Positions 1 through 10,410 of a DNA stretch of 64,000 nt are shown in pieces. The DNA is taken from positions 60,652,119-60,716,118 of the forward strand of contig CM043952.1 of NCBI GenBank assembly GCA_014529385.2, in the 5' to 3' direction. This DNA comes from Adiantum capillus-veneris (taxonomy: Eukaryota; Streptophyta; Polypodiopsida; Polypodiales; Pteridaceae). Below the pieces are notes generated by a model. That model saw nothing but the letters and a program-made list of their open reading frames with translations. It was not told the DNA's origin and did not search any database. Position 1 is the stretch's first letter. The number at the start of each line of letters is the position of its first letter. The translations under genes and the position numbers were made by a program.

Positions 1-1
1 C

Positions 2-1231
2 GAGCAAATGGATGTAAATACGGCATTCCCTCACGGTGACTTAGAGGAGGAAATCTACATGTTTCAACCAAAGGGGTATGAAGTAAAAGGTAAGGAGAAA
101 ATGGTTTGCAGATTAAAGAAGAGCTTGTATGGTTTAAAGCAAGCATCAAGACAATGGTACTTGAAGTTTGATCGATGGATGTTGGATCATGGATTCACAA
201 GATGCAACTCGGATCACTGCGTCTACACGGAGAATTTGGGAGATGGGAAATTCATCATCCTAATGTTGTATGTTGATGACATGTTGATTGCAAGTGCTAA
301 CATGCAGGACATCAAAGACCTAAAAGAGGAGCTGTCCAAATATTTTTCAATGAAAGATTTAGGTGCTGCAAAGAGGATACTTAGTATGAAAATATCAAGG
401 GACAGGACGAAGAAGACAATAAAGCTATCTCAAGAAGATTACATCAAGAAGGTACTAGAAAGGTTTGCAATGCAAAATGCAAAACCGGTTTCTACACCTT
501 TGGCTGGTCATTTTAAACTAACGAAGGATATATGTCCAAAGACACAAGAGGAGATAGCCTATATGTCTAAAGTTCCATATCCTGCAGCGGTAGGTTCTCT
601 AATGTATGCTATGGTCTGGACAAGGCCAGACATTGCACATGCAGTGGGAGTTGTGAGTAGGTTCATGGACAACCCAGGTAAAGAGCATTGGCAAGCTGTG
701 AAGTGGATACTTAGGTATCTAAAAGGGACAACAAAAAATGCTTTGTATTTTGGAGGAACTGATATTTTTTTAGAAGGGTATGCTGATGCAGATATGACAG
801 GTGACAAACATACTCGAAGGAGCACTACATGCTATGTGTTCACGGTTGGAGGCACGGCAGTAAGCTGAGCTTCAAAGCTGCAGAAAGTGGTTTCACTTTC
901 TACCACGGAAGCAGAGTATGTAGAAATGACGGAGGCAAGAAAAGAAATTCTGTGGCTTCACACATTCTTAGAAGAGCTTGGATTCAAACAAGACAATTGT
1001 GTCTTGTACAGTGATAGCCAAAGAGCTATCCAGCTTGCGAAGAACTCAACCTTTCATTCAAGGACAAAGCACATTGAGGTGAGATATCACTTCATACGCA
1101 CTCTTTTGGAAGAGGGACAACTAAAGCTAGGAAAGGTGCATACAAGTGAAAATCCTGCAGACATGTTTACAAAGGTGGTCAACAAGGAGAAGTTGAGCTT
1201 TTGCTCATCTTCAATCGGCATTCAAGGATAA
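2..1231 (+). pseudogene. copia pol: reverse transcriptase and RNase H, partial
   Basis: One reading frame runs from the window edge to 1231 with a single internal stop, TGA at 866-868. The RT has the Tork/TNT1-type signatures MDVNTAFPHGDLEEEIYM, SLYGLKQASRQWYLKF and the catalytic LMLYVDDMLIA. The RNase H part carries SLSTTEAEYVEMTEA and SRTKHIEVRYHFIR, and ends in NPADMFTKVV as copia polyproteins do. At the stop, paralog G has TGG (Trp), so this is a one-base G-to-A loss. Otherwise the frame is well preserved, suggesting a fairly young insertion. The protein would copy element RNA to cDNA in cytoplasmic particles. Confidence 0.95.
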
Positions 1232-1280
1232 GAAGCCAGAATGGAAAGCAGTCACAGGTTTGGTTTGGAGATCAGTCTCC

Positions 1281-1291
1281 AAGTGGGAAAT
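1281..1291 (+). other. polypurine tract of copia A
   Basis: The tract AAGTGGGAAAT lies directly before the LTR start TGTTAAG, the normal site of plus-strand DNA priming. Element G has the same tract in reverse at 48644-48656. Confidence 0.75.
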
Positions 1292-2043
1292 TGTTAAGTA
1301 TGGAGCCTGATTTACCCTTGTAATTTTCTGTGGTAAAAGCGCACATTTGTAAGGCCCCCATTATGAGGAGAAGCCATCGTGCGTGAAGGAAAATCACTCA
1401 CCGGAAACCAAAATTTTCACGGACAAGAATTAGGGGCAACTTTAAAGGCCTCGGGGGCGGAGGCCCCCGAGACTTTTTTTCGCCGGAATATTCTTTTTCG
1501 CCGGAATATTATGGCTGGACGGCAGCCGGAAAGTGGTCGGAAAACAACCGGTCGGTTGGCCGGTGGTCGAAAGTCAATGGCCGGTGGCCGGTGGCCGAAT
1601 TCAAAAGCGGACTTGTCTTCTTAAGGGCGGCCACACATGGGCGGATTGGAGGGTCCGATTTGGACTTATTCGCACAAGGGCGGCTACACATGGCTGTCTC
1701 TCATAAGAGAGGGCAGCCCTTTTGGCCTATAAAAGGAGGCCATTTCTACACACATTGCATAGTGTGAAGTTGATGCAACAAGGTGAGTGTGAGGTGGTGA
1801 GAGTGAAGCAAGGCGGGAGCTCCATTAAGGGTATAATCCCTTTGTAAACTACTTCTTGTTTTGAAGTACTAAAGACATTGAGTGGCTGCTTTTCCGTGGA
1901 CGTAGCCCACATTGGGTGAACCACGTATATCGTGTGTACTCTCTCTCTCTCTCTCTACTCTATAATCTCGTGTATATAAATCTATCTCTCTCCATTAAGT
2001 AATCTACTCAATTATCTATTTAGCTACGTCTTATTTCCTAACA
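1292..2043 (+). repeat. 3' LTR of copia A, 752 bp
   Basis: The LTR begins TGTTAAGTATGG and ends TTATTTCCTAACA (TG...CA). It matches both LTRs of element G in inverted orientation. It contains a GGCC-rich stretch at about 1540-1610, two near-identical GGGCGG(C/T)YACACATG blocks (from 1623 and 1678), a TATA box at 1728, and a (TC)n tract near 1938-1958. Confidence 0.95.
1728..1734 (+). promoter_or_regulatory. TATA box in copia A LTR
   Basis: TATAAAA in the context GGCCTATAAAAGGAGGCC, about 300 bp before the LTR end, is the expected core promoter of the element. The same box is present in both LTRs of paralog G. Confidence 0.75.
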
Positions 2044-2580
2044 ATCACCACATCTGGCAAACATTTCTTGGCGTACCGCTTCTGCAATAATTTCTTGGTC
2101 GCCAATTCCACCACCTCAGTATACGTCATGGGCCCATCTATCTCCACTTTATCCTTGACTTCATCATGCAGAAAATGAAAAAACTTGCTCAAATTTAGAA
2201 AATCAGCACTTTGAGTACGAGTTACCTCCATCAGCTCTCGCCAAAGGGCTTCAAATTCCCCATATGAACGCCTAGAAATTCTCATCGAGATTCTACTTTA
2301 GATTGTCCAACTTTCTCTTTACCTCATACATCTGCATCGCTGGCACATACTAACACTGAAAAGCAGCTTCCAAAGCTTCACAATTCAACTTTTCTTTTGC
2401 AAATAACCCATCAAACCACCGCTTTGCACTTCCCCGAACCAATAGTGGGAAAATTTGTATCGAACATTCTTCGCTTGTCAGCTTGTTTTCCAACACAAAT
2501 AAGCCATAATCCGACAACCAGTTTTCCTCGTCTTCCACCCTAGTGAAAGTAGGAAACATGTCCAAGCCATCTTGCACCGT
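2044..2580 (-). pseudogene. gypsy gag remnant of element C
   Basis: Two minus-strand reading frames (2580-2350 and 2285-2044) look like a Ty3/gypsy gag. The motifs are TFTRVEDEENWLSDYGLF, then FPLLVRGSAKRWFDGL, then a Leu/Glu-rich helix region. The 'F-x-L-x-x-x-A-x-x-W' segment is the conserved core of the plant retrotransposon gag domain. The two pieces are separated by a frameshift. The downstream gag end and all of pol are absent because copia A was inserted at 2043 and the rest lies off the window. Gag would form the particle shell. Confidence 0.7.
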
Positions 2581-2657
2581 ATCTGCTCTTCAAAATTTGC
2601 ATTTCATCTGCTCTAAAATCACAACTTCATCTTCAAACTAGAGTAATCAGGTAGCTC

Positions 2658-2676
2658 CTTTGTGGGGGCACCACAA
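2658..2676 (-). other. primer binding site of gypsy element C
   Basis: On the minus strand the sequence reads TTGTGGTGCCCCCACAAAGG, immediately downstream of a presumed 5' LTR end (CATTCA). The same TGGTGCCCCCAC core follows the 5' LTRs of elements D (29578) and F (47132), so it marks the priming site of this Tat-like group. Confidence 0.7.
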
Positions 2677-2678
2677 GA

Positions 2679-4740
2679 TGAATGGGGGGAAAGGGGAACA
2701 CACCTGACACACAAGCAACACGCCTCTCTATAGCCCAAGATAATCACTACACCCCAATCCACTAGAGTTCACCTTCAAATTTCACACAATGGACATCAGA
2801 CCACACCAATCTTGCCCATTTATGACCATGCTGCAGCACACACCTCTCTCTCTTTCCCTCTCACACACAGAGAGACCCCAAGAGGCACACACATCTCAAA
2901 CACCGGCACCGGGGGTGATTGGAACAGAGCAAATAGAATAAGGGGGAAAAGGGGAAGAAACAACAAGAAAATTCGATATGGTTTGCTTCAATTGTGACCA
3001 AGAACATCATCTACAACACCATCAAACCTCAACTACAAAGGCTTCATTGGCATTAACATGACAAGCAACAAAAACTTGGACAACCTTTGGATTCACCTCC
3101 GAGCGGCCCTCTCTCGAGACCGGCAAGAAAAGAGACACACTGTCATCAAGACCCTCTTTGGCTCCGAATTGTTTCTCTAGAGCTCCCTCCGAGCTTCTCC
3201 TTCTCCAAAACCGCCTTCTTAAACTCTCTCTTGTGCTTCGAGCACTTTCCTCCTTGAAAAACCCTTCCTCGACCTTCTTCCTCTTCCCAAACGAGAGCTC
3301 CCCCAAAGATGCAAAAAACTTCTCTCAAAATCAGTAAAAGAGTTGCCCTTTTGGGTGTGTGAGGACCCCCAATTTAGCCCAACACTTTTTCTATTCTCGG
3401 CACCCCCTGCATGGTATGCCCCTCTTTGCTATTTATGGTATGTTTGGAGACCAAGTCATGTGGGAGGCCCCTTCTCGTTGTCACTGCGGCGTGACAAGGG
3501 GCAGGACCCCCCTCTTTCTCTCAATAAAAGGGCTGGCCTTATGGCCGCGGGTATACACGTAGACAGACATGCCACATTAGAATTGTTAGGCACCATCGTT
3601 GGACAACATGCAACAGTCAATGTAGTTGGCGTCCGCCAGTAGCGCCTTCTACCCCAGAAGCACCGCCAAAAACAGTGCCTGCATGGCAGGACTCCATCTC
3701 TAGGCCACTAGGGAGCTCCCTCCAACCTCGTTACTCAATGGGGGTTCTCCTTGCTGCATTTATACTACATGTTCCAGCTCTAGGCACCCGCATGTGGGTT
3801 TAATGTGATTTTCCACGTGGCAATCCCTGGGCGCCTCCCACCATTGGCCTCCAAAATCTCCTCCAAAACCCATAAAAAATACCAAATAGCTATTAGCTAT
3901 TTGCTCCACTTTCTTCTCCCGCTATTGATTGCTCAAAGCTTTGATGATCGAGGCGTTGAAACCCACCAAAAGCTATTGTCTAGGAATTCAACTCCACCTC
4001 TTTGCTCAGCAATCCCATGGTTCAATGACCTCAAACAATGCGCATCAAGATTCACAAAAAACTAGATACCACCCACTGACAACTGGCACCAGCTTCAAAC
4101 CATTCTCACATGCCATCCATGCCTCTGTTTGATGCACTGTAACTTTTGGCTAGCTCTATACATCTCCCACCACCTCTGTACTCCTTGTAGTACTCCAAAA
4201 ATTTCCAAATGGCACACCGATTGAGGCGGTCAAACCGGCTTAGAACCGACCCCCTGCCAAACTTTATGTGGCAATAACTTGGCATCTGTAACTCCAAATG
4301 ACAATTTTAAAATATCGACATGCTCCACATGATGAGAAATTTAGGCCCATGCATTCACTTCACGTATGATGCTCCATCTAGAACTGCCCAATCTGTACGG
4401 ATCTGCAAACACTCCCAACTTCAAACCCAAATAACTTGCACACCGTGGCTCTGTTTGACAAGCCCTCTCGATCTTCTCCTTCAACACTTCAAGCTCTACA
4501 TATCCAAGCCAAAAAGGAACACTTTGAACTCCCTTCACATGCCACCCTATCAGGCCCTATATCTGCAGCCCACCTAGTCTAGAAAACCACATAAATCATA
4601 CATCTCCGTTGCCACTTGCCTACTCAGGATCTTCCTACCTGCTCTAGCCCTCTGACAAGCATCTGTCAACATACATATCACTACTTATGACCTCTACTAG
4701 GGTCGACACACTTTGGCTGCACCAATGTTGTAATGCTCTG
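2679..4740 (-). repeat. 5' LTR of gypsy element C (right limit uncertain)
   Basis: Between the primer site and the kinase-like remnant at 4800 lies about 2 kb of non-coding sequence in the position of a 5' LTR for the minus-strand gag. The inner boundary (TGAATGGG on plus) is set by the primer site. The outer boundary is a guess. A minus-strand TATAAAT at about 3759-3766 (GTAGTATAAATGCAGC) is a candidate core promoter. No convincing coding sequence is present in this interval. Confidence 0.45.
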
Positions 4741-4799
4741 AAAAATCTTTGCACTAATCACATAGTCGCTCGATGCAGAAAGCTATTGCATAGGTGTTA

Positions 4800-5400
4800 G
4801 TGACTGTAGAGTATGGGTAGGCAGATTTTGGGTTGTAGATCTTGGGGTCCCTCCATGGGCATATGGCATGCTCCATTGAGTCTTTAATGTTGGTTGCTCG
4901 CTTCTCAATGCCCACTCACAATGCTAATCCCCAAGCAATGACACCGACACAAGGCACACCATCGTTTGTGATATTAGTCATGATGTTCCATGGGTGCAAG
5001 TCACAATGTAAAATTCCTCTGCTGTGTGCATGTGCCATGGTCTTCACTAGCACATCCATAAACTAAGGCGCCCAATCAAGCCTATGCTTGCACATCTCCA
5101 TCTCTTGCTTTATAGGAGGGCATCTAGGATCGTCCTTTTGAGCTGCCATATGTTGGAAAATCTTCCCTTAGGTGGTGGAACACACTCTAACATGTTGCCC
5201 AGATCCATTTTATTAAAGTGAGGAAAGATGAGGAGCCATGGCTCTTTGTGTTTTTGTACAATGTACCTTACGATGCCCCTATGAAACAACTGCACACTTT
5301 CCTCTAGAGCAAAAGATTGGTGCCATTCTGCTTCATCTCCTTTGAAATCCTTCACCACATATTGCACTTTGGCAACCAAGTGACTCCTCCAATAGTGCAC
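4800..5400 (-). pseudogene. protein-kinase-like pseudogene K1
   Basis: Minus-strand translation gives kinase landmarks in order. The N-lobe/hinge region around 5290-5190 reads HRGIVRYIVQKHKEPWLLIF. After a frameshift, the catalytic loop AHSRGILHCDLHPWNIM lies at about 5045-4995 (HxDLxxxN, with HCDLHPWN in place of HRDLKxxN). It is followed by GVIAWGLALWVG in the place of the DFG segment, here without the usual Asp. The glycine loop and VAIK Lys are not identifiable. K2 (36870-37900) has the same unusual HNDLH and DWG style, so the two belong to one divergent kinase-like family. Frameshifts and the missing DFG Asp make it non-functional. Confidence 0.65.
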
Positions 5401-5754
5401 TCTGACACAACCATGCTACTTCCTTTGTCAAGATTTCTACCACACTTGATAACCTCGGATATGAGGTAAACATCAATGGTGCAGTGGGACATAAAGCGGG
5501 TGTGCACTAAATGCTTGCTGCCCCATCTTATGCATCAGCCCTTCACACTACTGTATCTTGAGAGGAGGCTACAAAAAAGAAGATGGCTCTTTCCTTGTGA
5601 CTGTGGACATCTTGGACATCAATATTGCATGCTCTTTTAGATTTTGATCTCTCTGCACACCATACATTAGTTTAGTGATGTGGCTTGCTGGCTCCACATC
5701 TATTAGTGCATCGATGCCCAAGTCTCTTAAGCATTGTGTCATATATATAGTCCA

Positions 5755-5967
5755 CTACACTATCAACCTACAAATAGCCTTCACATTGTAAGCAGAGAAG
5801 TGTGTCCAAACTACTTCAATTATGCTCTCAAAGAACCCCTCTCTGCATGTCTCACTCTCTAATGTAGAGCTGATCTCCTTCGTGCTCATTTGTTTCCATA
5901 GGTTCCAATAGTAGAGTTGATGCTGAGAGCAACACTGAACTAGCCTAAAAGTTAGGGCATTCTTCAA
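5755..5967 (-). other. short open frame upstream of K1, unrecognised
   Basis: A 70-codon minus-strand frame lies upstream of the kinase-like remnant in the same orientation. It could be a 5' remnant of that gene. It has no motif I recognise, and part of it overlaps the tandem repeat that starts at 5906. Confidence 0.2.
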
Positions 5968-6130
5968 TGGGACTAACGACCAATAGTAGAGCTAATGTTG
6001 AGAGAAACACTGAACTAACAAAAAAAAAACAGGGCATCACTCAATGAGACTAACGAACAACTCCAACCCAATAGTAGAGCAGATGCTGAAAGCAACACTG
6101 AACTAACCTAAAAAGTAGGGAATCATTCAA
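5906..6130 (+). repeat. imperfect tandem repeat, about 75-88 bp x 3
   Basis: Units begin CAATAGTAGAG at 5906, 5981 and 6069. They share AACACTGAACTA and a CAATGRRACTAA ending. The copies have diverged by small indels. Confidence 0.8.
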
Positions 6131-6133
6131 TGA

Positions 6134-6267
6134 AACTAAGTACTATGATTATGTTTCTACCATCAATTAAGTTCACCCTCTATGCTCTCAAAGTAGTCTC
6201 ACAAAAATGTTCTCTCTAATTCTCTTAATTCCGCTATTCTCAAAGTTTAGAGGCCATTTTCATTACA
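6134..6267 (+). repeat. LTR 3'-end fragment (same family as 24362-24495)
   Basis: This 134-bp block is close to identical to 24362-24495. Both start ACTAAGTACTAT and end with GGCCATTT...CA. Here it is followed directly by a tRNA-Met-type primer site, so it is the end of a 5' LTR. The remainder of this LTR is missing on the left. Confidence 0.7.
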
Positions 6268-6283
6268 TTGGTATTAGAGCATA
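6268..6283 (+). other. initiator-Met tRNA-type primer binding site
   Basis: TTGGTATTAGAGCATA differs by one transition from the canonical TGGTATCAGAGC primer site and lies at the LTR end (6267). It fits a plus-strand retroelement, possibly chromodomain element E further right. Confidence 0.6.
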
Positions 6284-6696
6284 TGGTTTCTCTTTTCTTG
6301 CTTTAGAATAGAGGTCCTTAAGTAGCCTATTAATGGTTGATTTTTTTATTTATATTAGGGTAAGTGGGATTGGGATCTATTATCGGTTTTGTTGAGCCCA
6401 CTATGTGGGATATGGTGAACACCTTAAGAGATTTTGTCTTAATAATGGAGTCATTTTAGACTTGCCTATACCTTTACCATTATTGAGCCATAAGAAGTCT
6501 AAAAGGAGCTATCCCTCGGCAATTCTGCAATATTAGACCCACTCCATTACTCTCTATAATTAACCAATTCGAGTGGTGGGTGTAGATGCTTAAGTGCTGA
6601 TTTTCATTCTCCCTGCCTTGCACCCATGTGTACCATATGCTATGCTTCGCGCATGTATGTAGGGACTATGGCTATTGTGTTTCACTAGATTGAAAC
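6284..6696. other. no gene seen; AT-rich leader
   Basis: No coding signal was found. A short inverted repeat (AATAATGG / CCATTATT, around 6440-6486) is the only structure noticed. Confidence 0.5.
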
Positions 6697-7073
6697 ATGT
6701 CTGTTCCCCCTAGAGCTAAGCATATGATTGGTCTGAAGGTGAAGAGTGAGATGAAAGAATCAAGTGCAGGTAGTCACTGTGTCACTACTATTGTAGGCCC
6801 ACTTTCCATTGGTAGTTTAAACTCTTGAATTTAATGAAATCATTTGCAGGTACAGACATTGCAGCAGAGACCTGTATACAAGAATCATTGAGGACAAAAA
6901 CAGAGAGAGTATCTACGCAGGCCACTGGTAGGTACCAAAATCAGTATTTATGTGTGTATTTTGGGATACTCCAAGTGAGACTTTGTAAATAGCTTGCTTT
7001 GTAGAACAATCATCGCATGCTTGCTCCAACAAGACGATGCATTCCACAAGGAAGAATGGCCTGATTACCCCAG

Positions 7074-7140
7074 GGATGTAGCCAGGCCTTGAAGCGGAGT
7101 CTACCCGCGGGATGCAGCCAGCCCTTGAAGCGGAGTCTGC
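7074..7140 (+). repeat. 33-36 bp coding duplication
   Basis: GGATG(T/C)AGCCAG(G/C)CCTTGAAGCGGAGTCT occurs twice in tandem inside exon 3. The first copy carries TAG where the second has CAG, so the first stop is a recent C-to-T change. Confidence 0.8.
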
Positions 7141-7741
7141 CATAGGGGATGCAGTACGTGGAGTAGTTGAAGACATCTTGATGGCAAAGTCTTCTGCAGT
7201 CAAATCACCTAGGCAACAACTAACTCCAAGAAGGCTGTTGCGTTCTCCATTGAGTGCCAAAGCATCACCAAGTGTGGACACTAGAGATGATGCATCAGAT
7301 GAGGCAGTTGCAGATGCGGTGAAAGCAACACCCCCTCCAACGGGGAAGAAGCCAACACCAAAGCGCAAGAAATCGACTCCCAAGAAATTAGGTGGAAGTC
7401 CCACAATGGATATAACTCTTGATTCATTTAGGAAGAGAAAGAAACCAAATGCAAAGCAATGAGTGTGTTTTTTTTGTAACTTCATGCAATTAGAAGATGT
7501 CTTTAGAAGGCATGTGCAATCCATTGCACCCCTATTGTATCCATGCTCATTGATGAATCAAGTGTTGGAATTTGTTAGTGACATGTCTCTTAATTCTTTG
7601 CATCGAGTAGTTGCAAACTATTTGATTTATTTTCTGTACATGTTTAGTAATATGTTTCTACTTTCTCTTGTCGTAGATAATCAAGAAGCTGAAAAAAGAG
7701 GAACTTGCATGAGACGCACTGGCTCTTCAGGGTTTCTAGAT

Positions 7742-7960
7742 GAGGGGTCTGTAGGTTCACTGACTCAATCTTATCCTGTGAAGAATCCAAGAAGGGGTGC
7801 TACAGCTTCCAGGGGGGTTACAAGCAAAAAAAAAGTGTCTTTTGATACAATTGAGGGGTCTGTATGTTCACTGGCTCAATCTTATCCTGTGAAGAATCCA
7901 AGAGGGGGTGCTACAGCTTCCAGGGGGGTTATAGGAAAAAAACAAAGAGTCTTTTGATAC
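7742..7960 (+). repeat. 111-bp (37-codon) tandem repeat x 2
   Basis: GAGGGGTCTGTA starts at 7742 and 7853, each followed by a Ser-Leu-x-Gln-Ser-Tyr-Pro-Val-Lys-Asn-Pro segment and a Lys run. The A-run of the second copy (AAAAAAACAAAG) differs in length and breaks the frame. Confidence 0.85.
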
Positions 7961-8097
7961 AGTTAATCCCTGCACACCTACTAGTACTGCTGAATTTGTT
8001 CCAAATGTGCCTAGTGCAGTTGATGTGCAGGTTGTGCATGATGATGTGCATACAGATGTTGACCGTGCTAAACTTGAAAAGGACCCCCACCATAGTT

Positions 8098-8817
8098 GAA
8101 TCTGGCACATATGCCATTGATGATGCTATGGTAGTTGATGCCTGCACAGATGCCATTGCTGATGCTACGCTAGTTGAGGCCTGCACAAATGACATTATGG
8201 ATGCTATGGAAGTTGATGCTCGCACAGATTCTGCTGCTGATGGCAATGTTAATGATGGTGGAACAGAAAGTATTGTTCATGCTATTATAGATTCCCTTCT
8301 TGATGCAGTTGTGGCTATGGGTACAGATGCCACTGTTGAATCTGGCACAAATGCCATTGATGATGCTACCACAGTTGATGCCTGCACAGATGCCATTGTT
8401 GATGCTACGGTAGTTGATGCCTGCACAAATGACATTGTGGATGCTATGGAAGTTGATGCTCGCACAGATGCTACTGCTGATGGCAATGTTAATGATGGTG
8501 GAACAGAAAGTATTGTTCATGCTGTCATAGATGCCCTTCTTGATGCAGTTGTGGCTATGGGTACAAATGCCACTGTTGAATCTGGCACAGATGCAATTGA
8601 TGATGCTACCACAGTTGATGCCTGCATAGATGCCATTGCTGATGCTACGGTAGTTGATGCCTGCACAAATGACATTGTGGATGCTATGGAAGTTGATGCT
8701 AGCACAAATGCTGCTACTGATGGCAATGTTAATGATGGTGGAACAGAAAGTATTGTTCATTCTATCATGGATGCCCTTCTTGATGCAGTTGTGCCTACGG
8801 GTACAGATGCCACTGTT
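8098..8817 (+). repeat. 240-bp (80-codon) tandem repeat x 3 within the phosphatase-like gene
   Basis: Units begin GAATCTGGCAC at 8098, 8338 and 8578, an exact 240-bp period with few substitutions and no indels. Each encodes an acidic Asp/Ala/Val/Thr-rich unit with DACTD, DIVDAMEVDA, GNVNDGGTESIVH and DALLDAVV elements. The preserved length (multiple of three) implies expansion under coding constraint before the gene was broken. Confidence 0.95.
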
Positions 8818-9476
8818 GAGGATACCAGAGGCATGGGTGAGGAGGTCCTCATTGAGAGAGAAGCTAGAACACGTGAGGCAATGGGTGCAAGTGATGTCAC
8901 AGCTTAAGCCCAGATGGTCTATCCAAGTGATGCAGCTGATGACATTGTTGATGCAGAGGAGGCAAAGGGTACAGATGCCCTTGTTGAAGATATGGGAGGC
9001 TTGGGTGAGGAGGACCTCACTAAGAGAGTACCTGGAATAGGCTCAGCAGTGGGTAACGGTGATGTCGCGGCTTCTGCCGACACAGCTGAGGCATACGACA
9101 GAGCAATTCAATCGGGAGAGGCAATGTGAGAAGTTCTCGTGGCTGCTACGGACATGAAAGAGGCAAATACACATAATACAATTGAGGCATGTATAGAGAA
9201 AAACAATGAGGCAGGGAAAGGCGCAGAGGTGTCCACTGATAGAGCAGCTCAATCGAGAGAGGCAATGGGAGAACATTTCATGGCTGCTGTGGACACGAAA
9301 GAGGCAGTTGCACATGATACAACTGAGTCTTGTACAGATCCCACTGTTGGGAATACCAAAGGTAAAAGTCCAGAGGTCCCTATGGGTCGAGCGGCTGCTA
9401 CAGATACAGATGAGGCAGGTACAAAGAATGCTGATAAAGAGGCCAAAAATGGACATGAATATGAGAGGCAAGTCTT

Positions 9477-10259
9477 GTGGTAATGCCAGTACAGATTGTT
9501 GCACTGCCTCCTGCGTCTTTTGAGGACAAGAAGAGAAGGGTCAATTTATGCATCATACTCGATGTGAATGGGCTTCTCATAAGGAGGTATAAGGTCTCCT
9601 TCTACAAAGGAATAGCGAGAAGCAGTATTCCTGATTGGGCAAGATCAAGGTATCAGGTAGTCACTGTGCCAAATGCTACAAGAAAGATGCAATTTGAATA
9701 TGTAGTCAGGCCCAATGCATCAATCTTTTTGCATGCACTGCTACAAAGAGCACAAGTTGCACTATGGAGCTGCATGACCCAGGACAATCTAGCACTTGCT
9801 TTGAGTGCATGCTTTCCTAGGCTGAACAAACAAGATTTCCTCGATATTATCGGTCAAGAGGGGTGTAGAGAGGCGAGCTTCAATCTAAATGAAGTTCCTG
9901 GGATCCCTCCATGCAGAGATAACGCAAAGCCCATATTTTTCAAGTGTTTGAAAGACTTTTGGAAGCACCATCCTAAGTTCAACTCTGATAATACATTGGT
10001 GGTGGATGACACACTCTACAAGTGTCTGCTCAACCCTCCCGGGACTTGTGTCTATCCTACTTCATTTGAACCAGCAGATATTTGTCAGTCCCCAATTTAC
10101 CTGGTTAGCACATTGTTCCCTTGGTTAGTCAAGTGGACAGTCTCACCCAGCCCTAATGCTTATGCAAAGATGAACCAGTTTGAAAATCCTTCGGACAGTG
10201 TGTCTGCTCGTGTCATCAGCCACTATAGAAGTCAACGAGAAGTATGTAAGGAAGGTTGA
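9477..10259 (+). CDS. FCP1/NIF-like HAD phosphatase domain (C-terminal exon of the gene above)
   Basis: This is an uninterrupted 260-codon frame. Motif I is NLCIILDVNGLLIRRY (residues about 23-38). It keeps the first catalytic Asp but has Asn at the second position (DVN instead of DxD), as many plant FCP1-like paralogs do. RPNASIFLHALL then ALWSCMT is motif II (S/T). KPIFFKCLKDFW holds the motif III Lys region, and DNTLVVDDTLYKCLLNPPGT (about residues 175-194) is the motif IV Asp pair followed by the plant-typical 'K-x-x-x-N-P-P' segment. This order matches the CTD-small-phosphatase family. The Asn substitution may mean altered or no catalysis. The domain is intact while its upstream repeats are broken. 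Confidence 0.85.
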   Translation: MVMPVQIVALPPASFEDKKRRVNLCIILDVNGLLIRRYKVSFYKGIARSSIPDWARSRYQVVTVPNATRKMQFEYVVRPNASIFLHALLQRAQVALWSCMTQDNLALALSACFPRLNKQDFLDIIGQEGCREASFNLNEVPGIPPCRDNAKPIFFKCLKDFWKHHPKFNSDNTLVVDDTLYKCLLNPPGTCVYPTSFEPADICQSPIYLVSTLFPWLVKWTVSPSPNAYAKMNQFENPSDSVSARVISHYRSQREVCKEG

Positions 10260-10410
10260 TTGTGGTTATGGAATCATGTATACAACATTTTGTGCACTGA
10301 ATGTACTTGCGATTACTATACAAAAAATTGACATGTTCAAAGTTCTCTAAACTTAATGATTGAATGATGTAATTTTATTTTGGTGATATGATGTAATTTT
10401 ATTTTGCTGA

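Larger units (their letters stand above)
1..2043 (+). mobile_element. Ty1/copia element A (Tork-like), 3' portion, cut by window edge
   Basis: The window opens inside the pol gene of a copia retrotransposon. Reverse transcriptase and RNase H are followed by a purine-rich tract and a complete 3' LTR. Element G (47934-53462, minus strand) is a close paralog along its whole length, which identifies the missing upstream part as gag, protease and integrase. The element ends at 2043. The sequence beyond it is gypsy gag on the opposite strand, so A inserted into an older element. Its left target-site duplication lies outside the window; the right flank begins ATCAC. Confidence 0.95.
6697..10259 (+). 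pseudogene. FCP1/NIF-type HAD phosphatase-like gene with N-terminal repeat domain
   Basis: Several exons can be followed. Exon 1 is 6697-6769, with start context ACATGTCTG and donor GCAG|GTAGT. Exon 2 is 6850-6927, with acceptor TTGCAG and donor ACTG|GTAGGT. Exon 3 is 7005 to about 7462, with acceptor GTAG. A further exon starts near 7677. The first three exons join in phase. Exon 3 is Lys/Pro-rich (KPTPKRKKSTPKK, a likely nuclear signal). It is followed by Ser/Lys repeats, a three-copy 80-codon acidic repeat, a Glu/Ala-rich linker and the C-terminal phosphatase domain (9525-10259). Disruptions are TAG at 7079-7081 (CAG in the neighbouring duplicate), frameshifts near 7940 (A-run) and 8087 (C-run), TAA at 8905 and TGA at 9127. 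Such proteins in plants act on RNA polymerase II tails or related phosphoproteins; substrate here unknown. It lies tail-to-tail with the transposase-like gene. Confidence 0.75.

Noticed and set aside
6913-7524. Minus-strand 203-codon frame
   Set aside because: Opposite to the phosphatase-like exons, which have splice sites and nuclear-signal composition on the plus strand.
8170-8760. Minus-strand 196-codon frame opposite the 240-bp repeat
   Set aside because: It is the antisense of a strongly coding repeat, where absence of stops follows from the sense composition.
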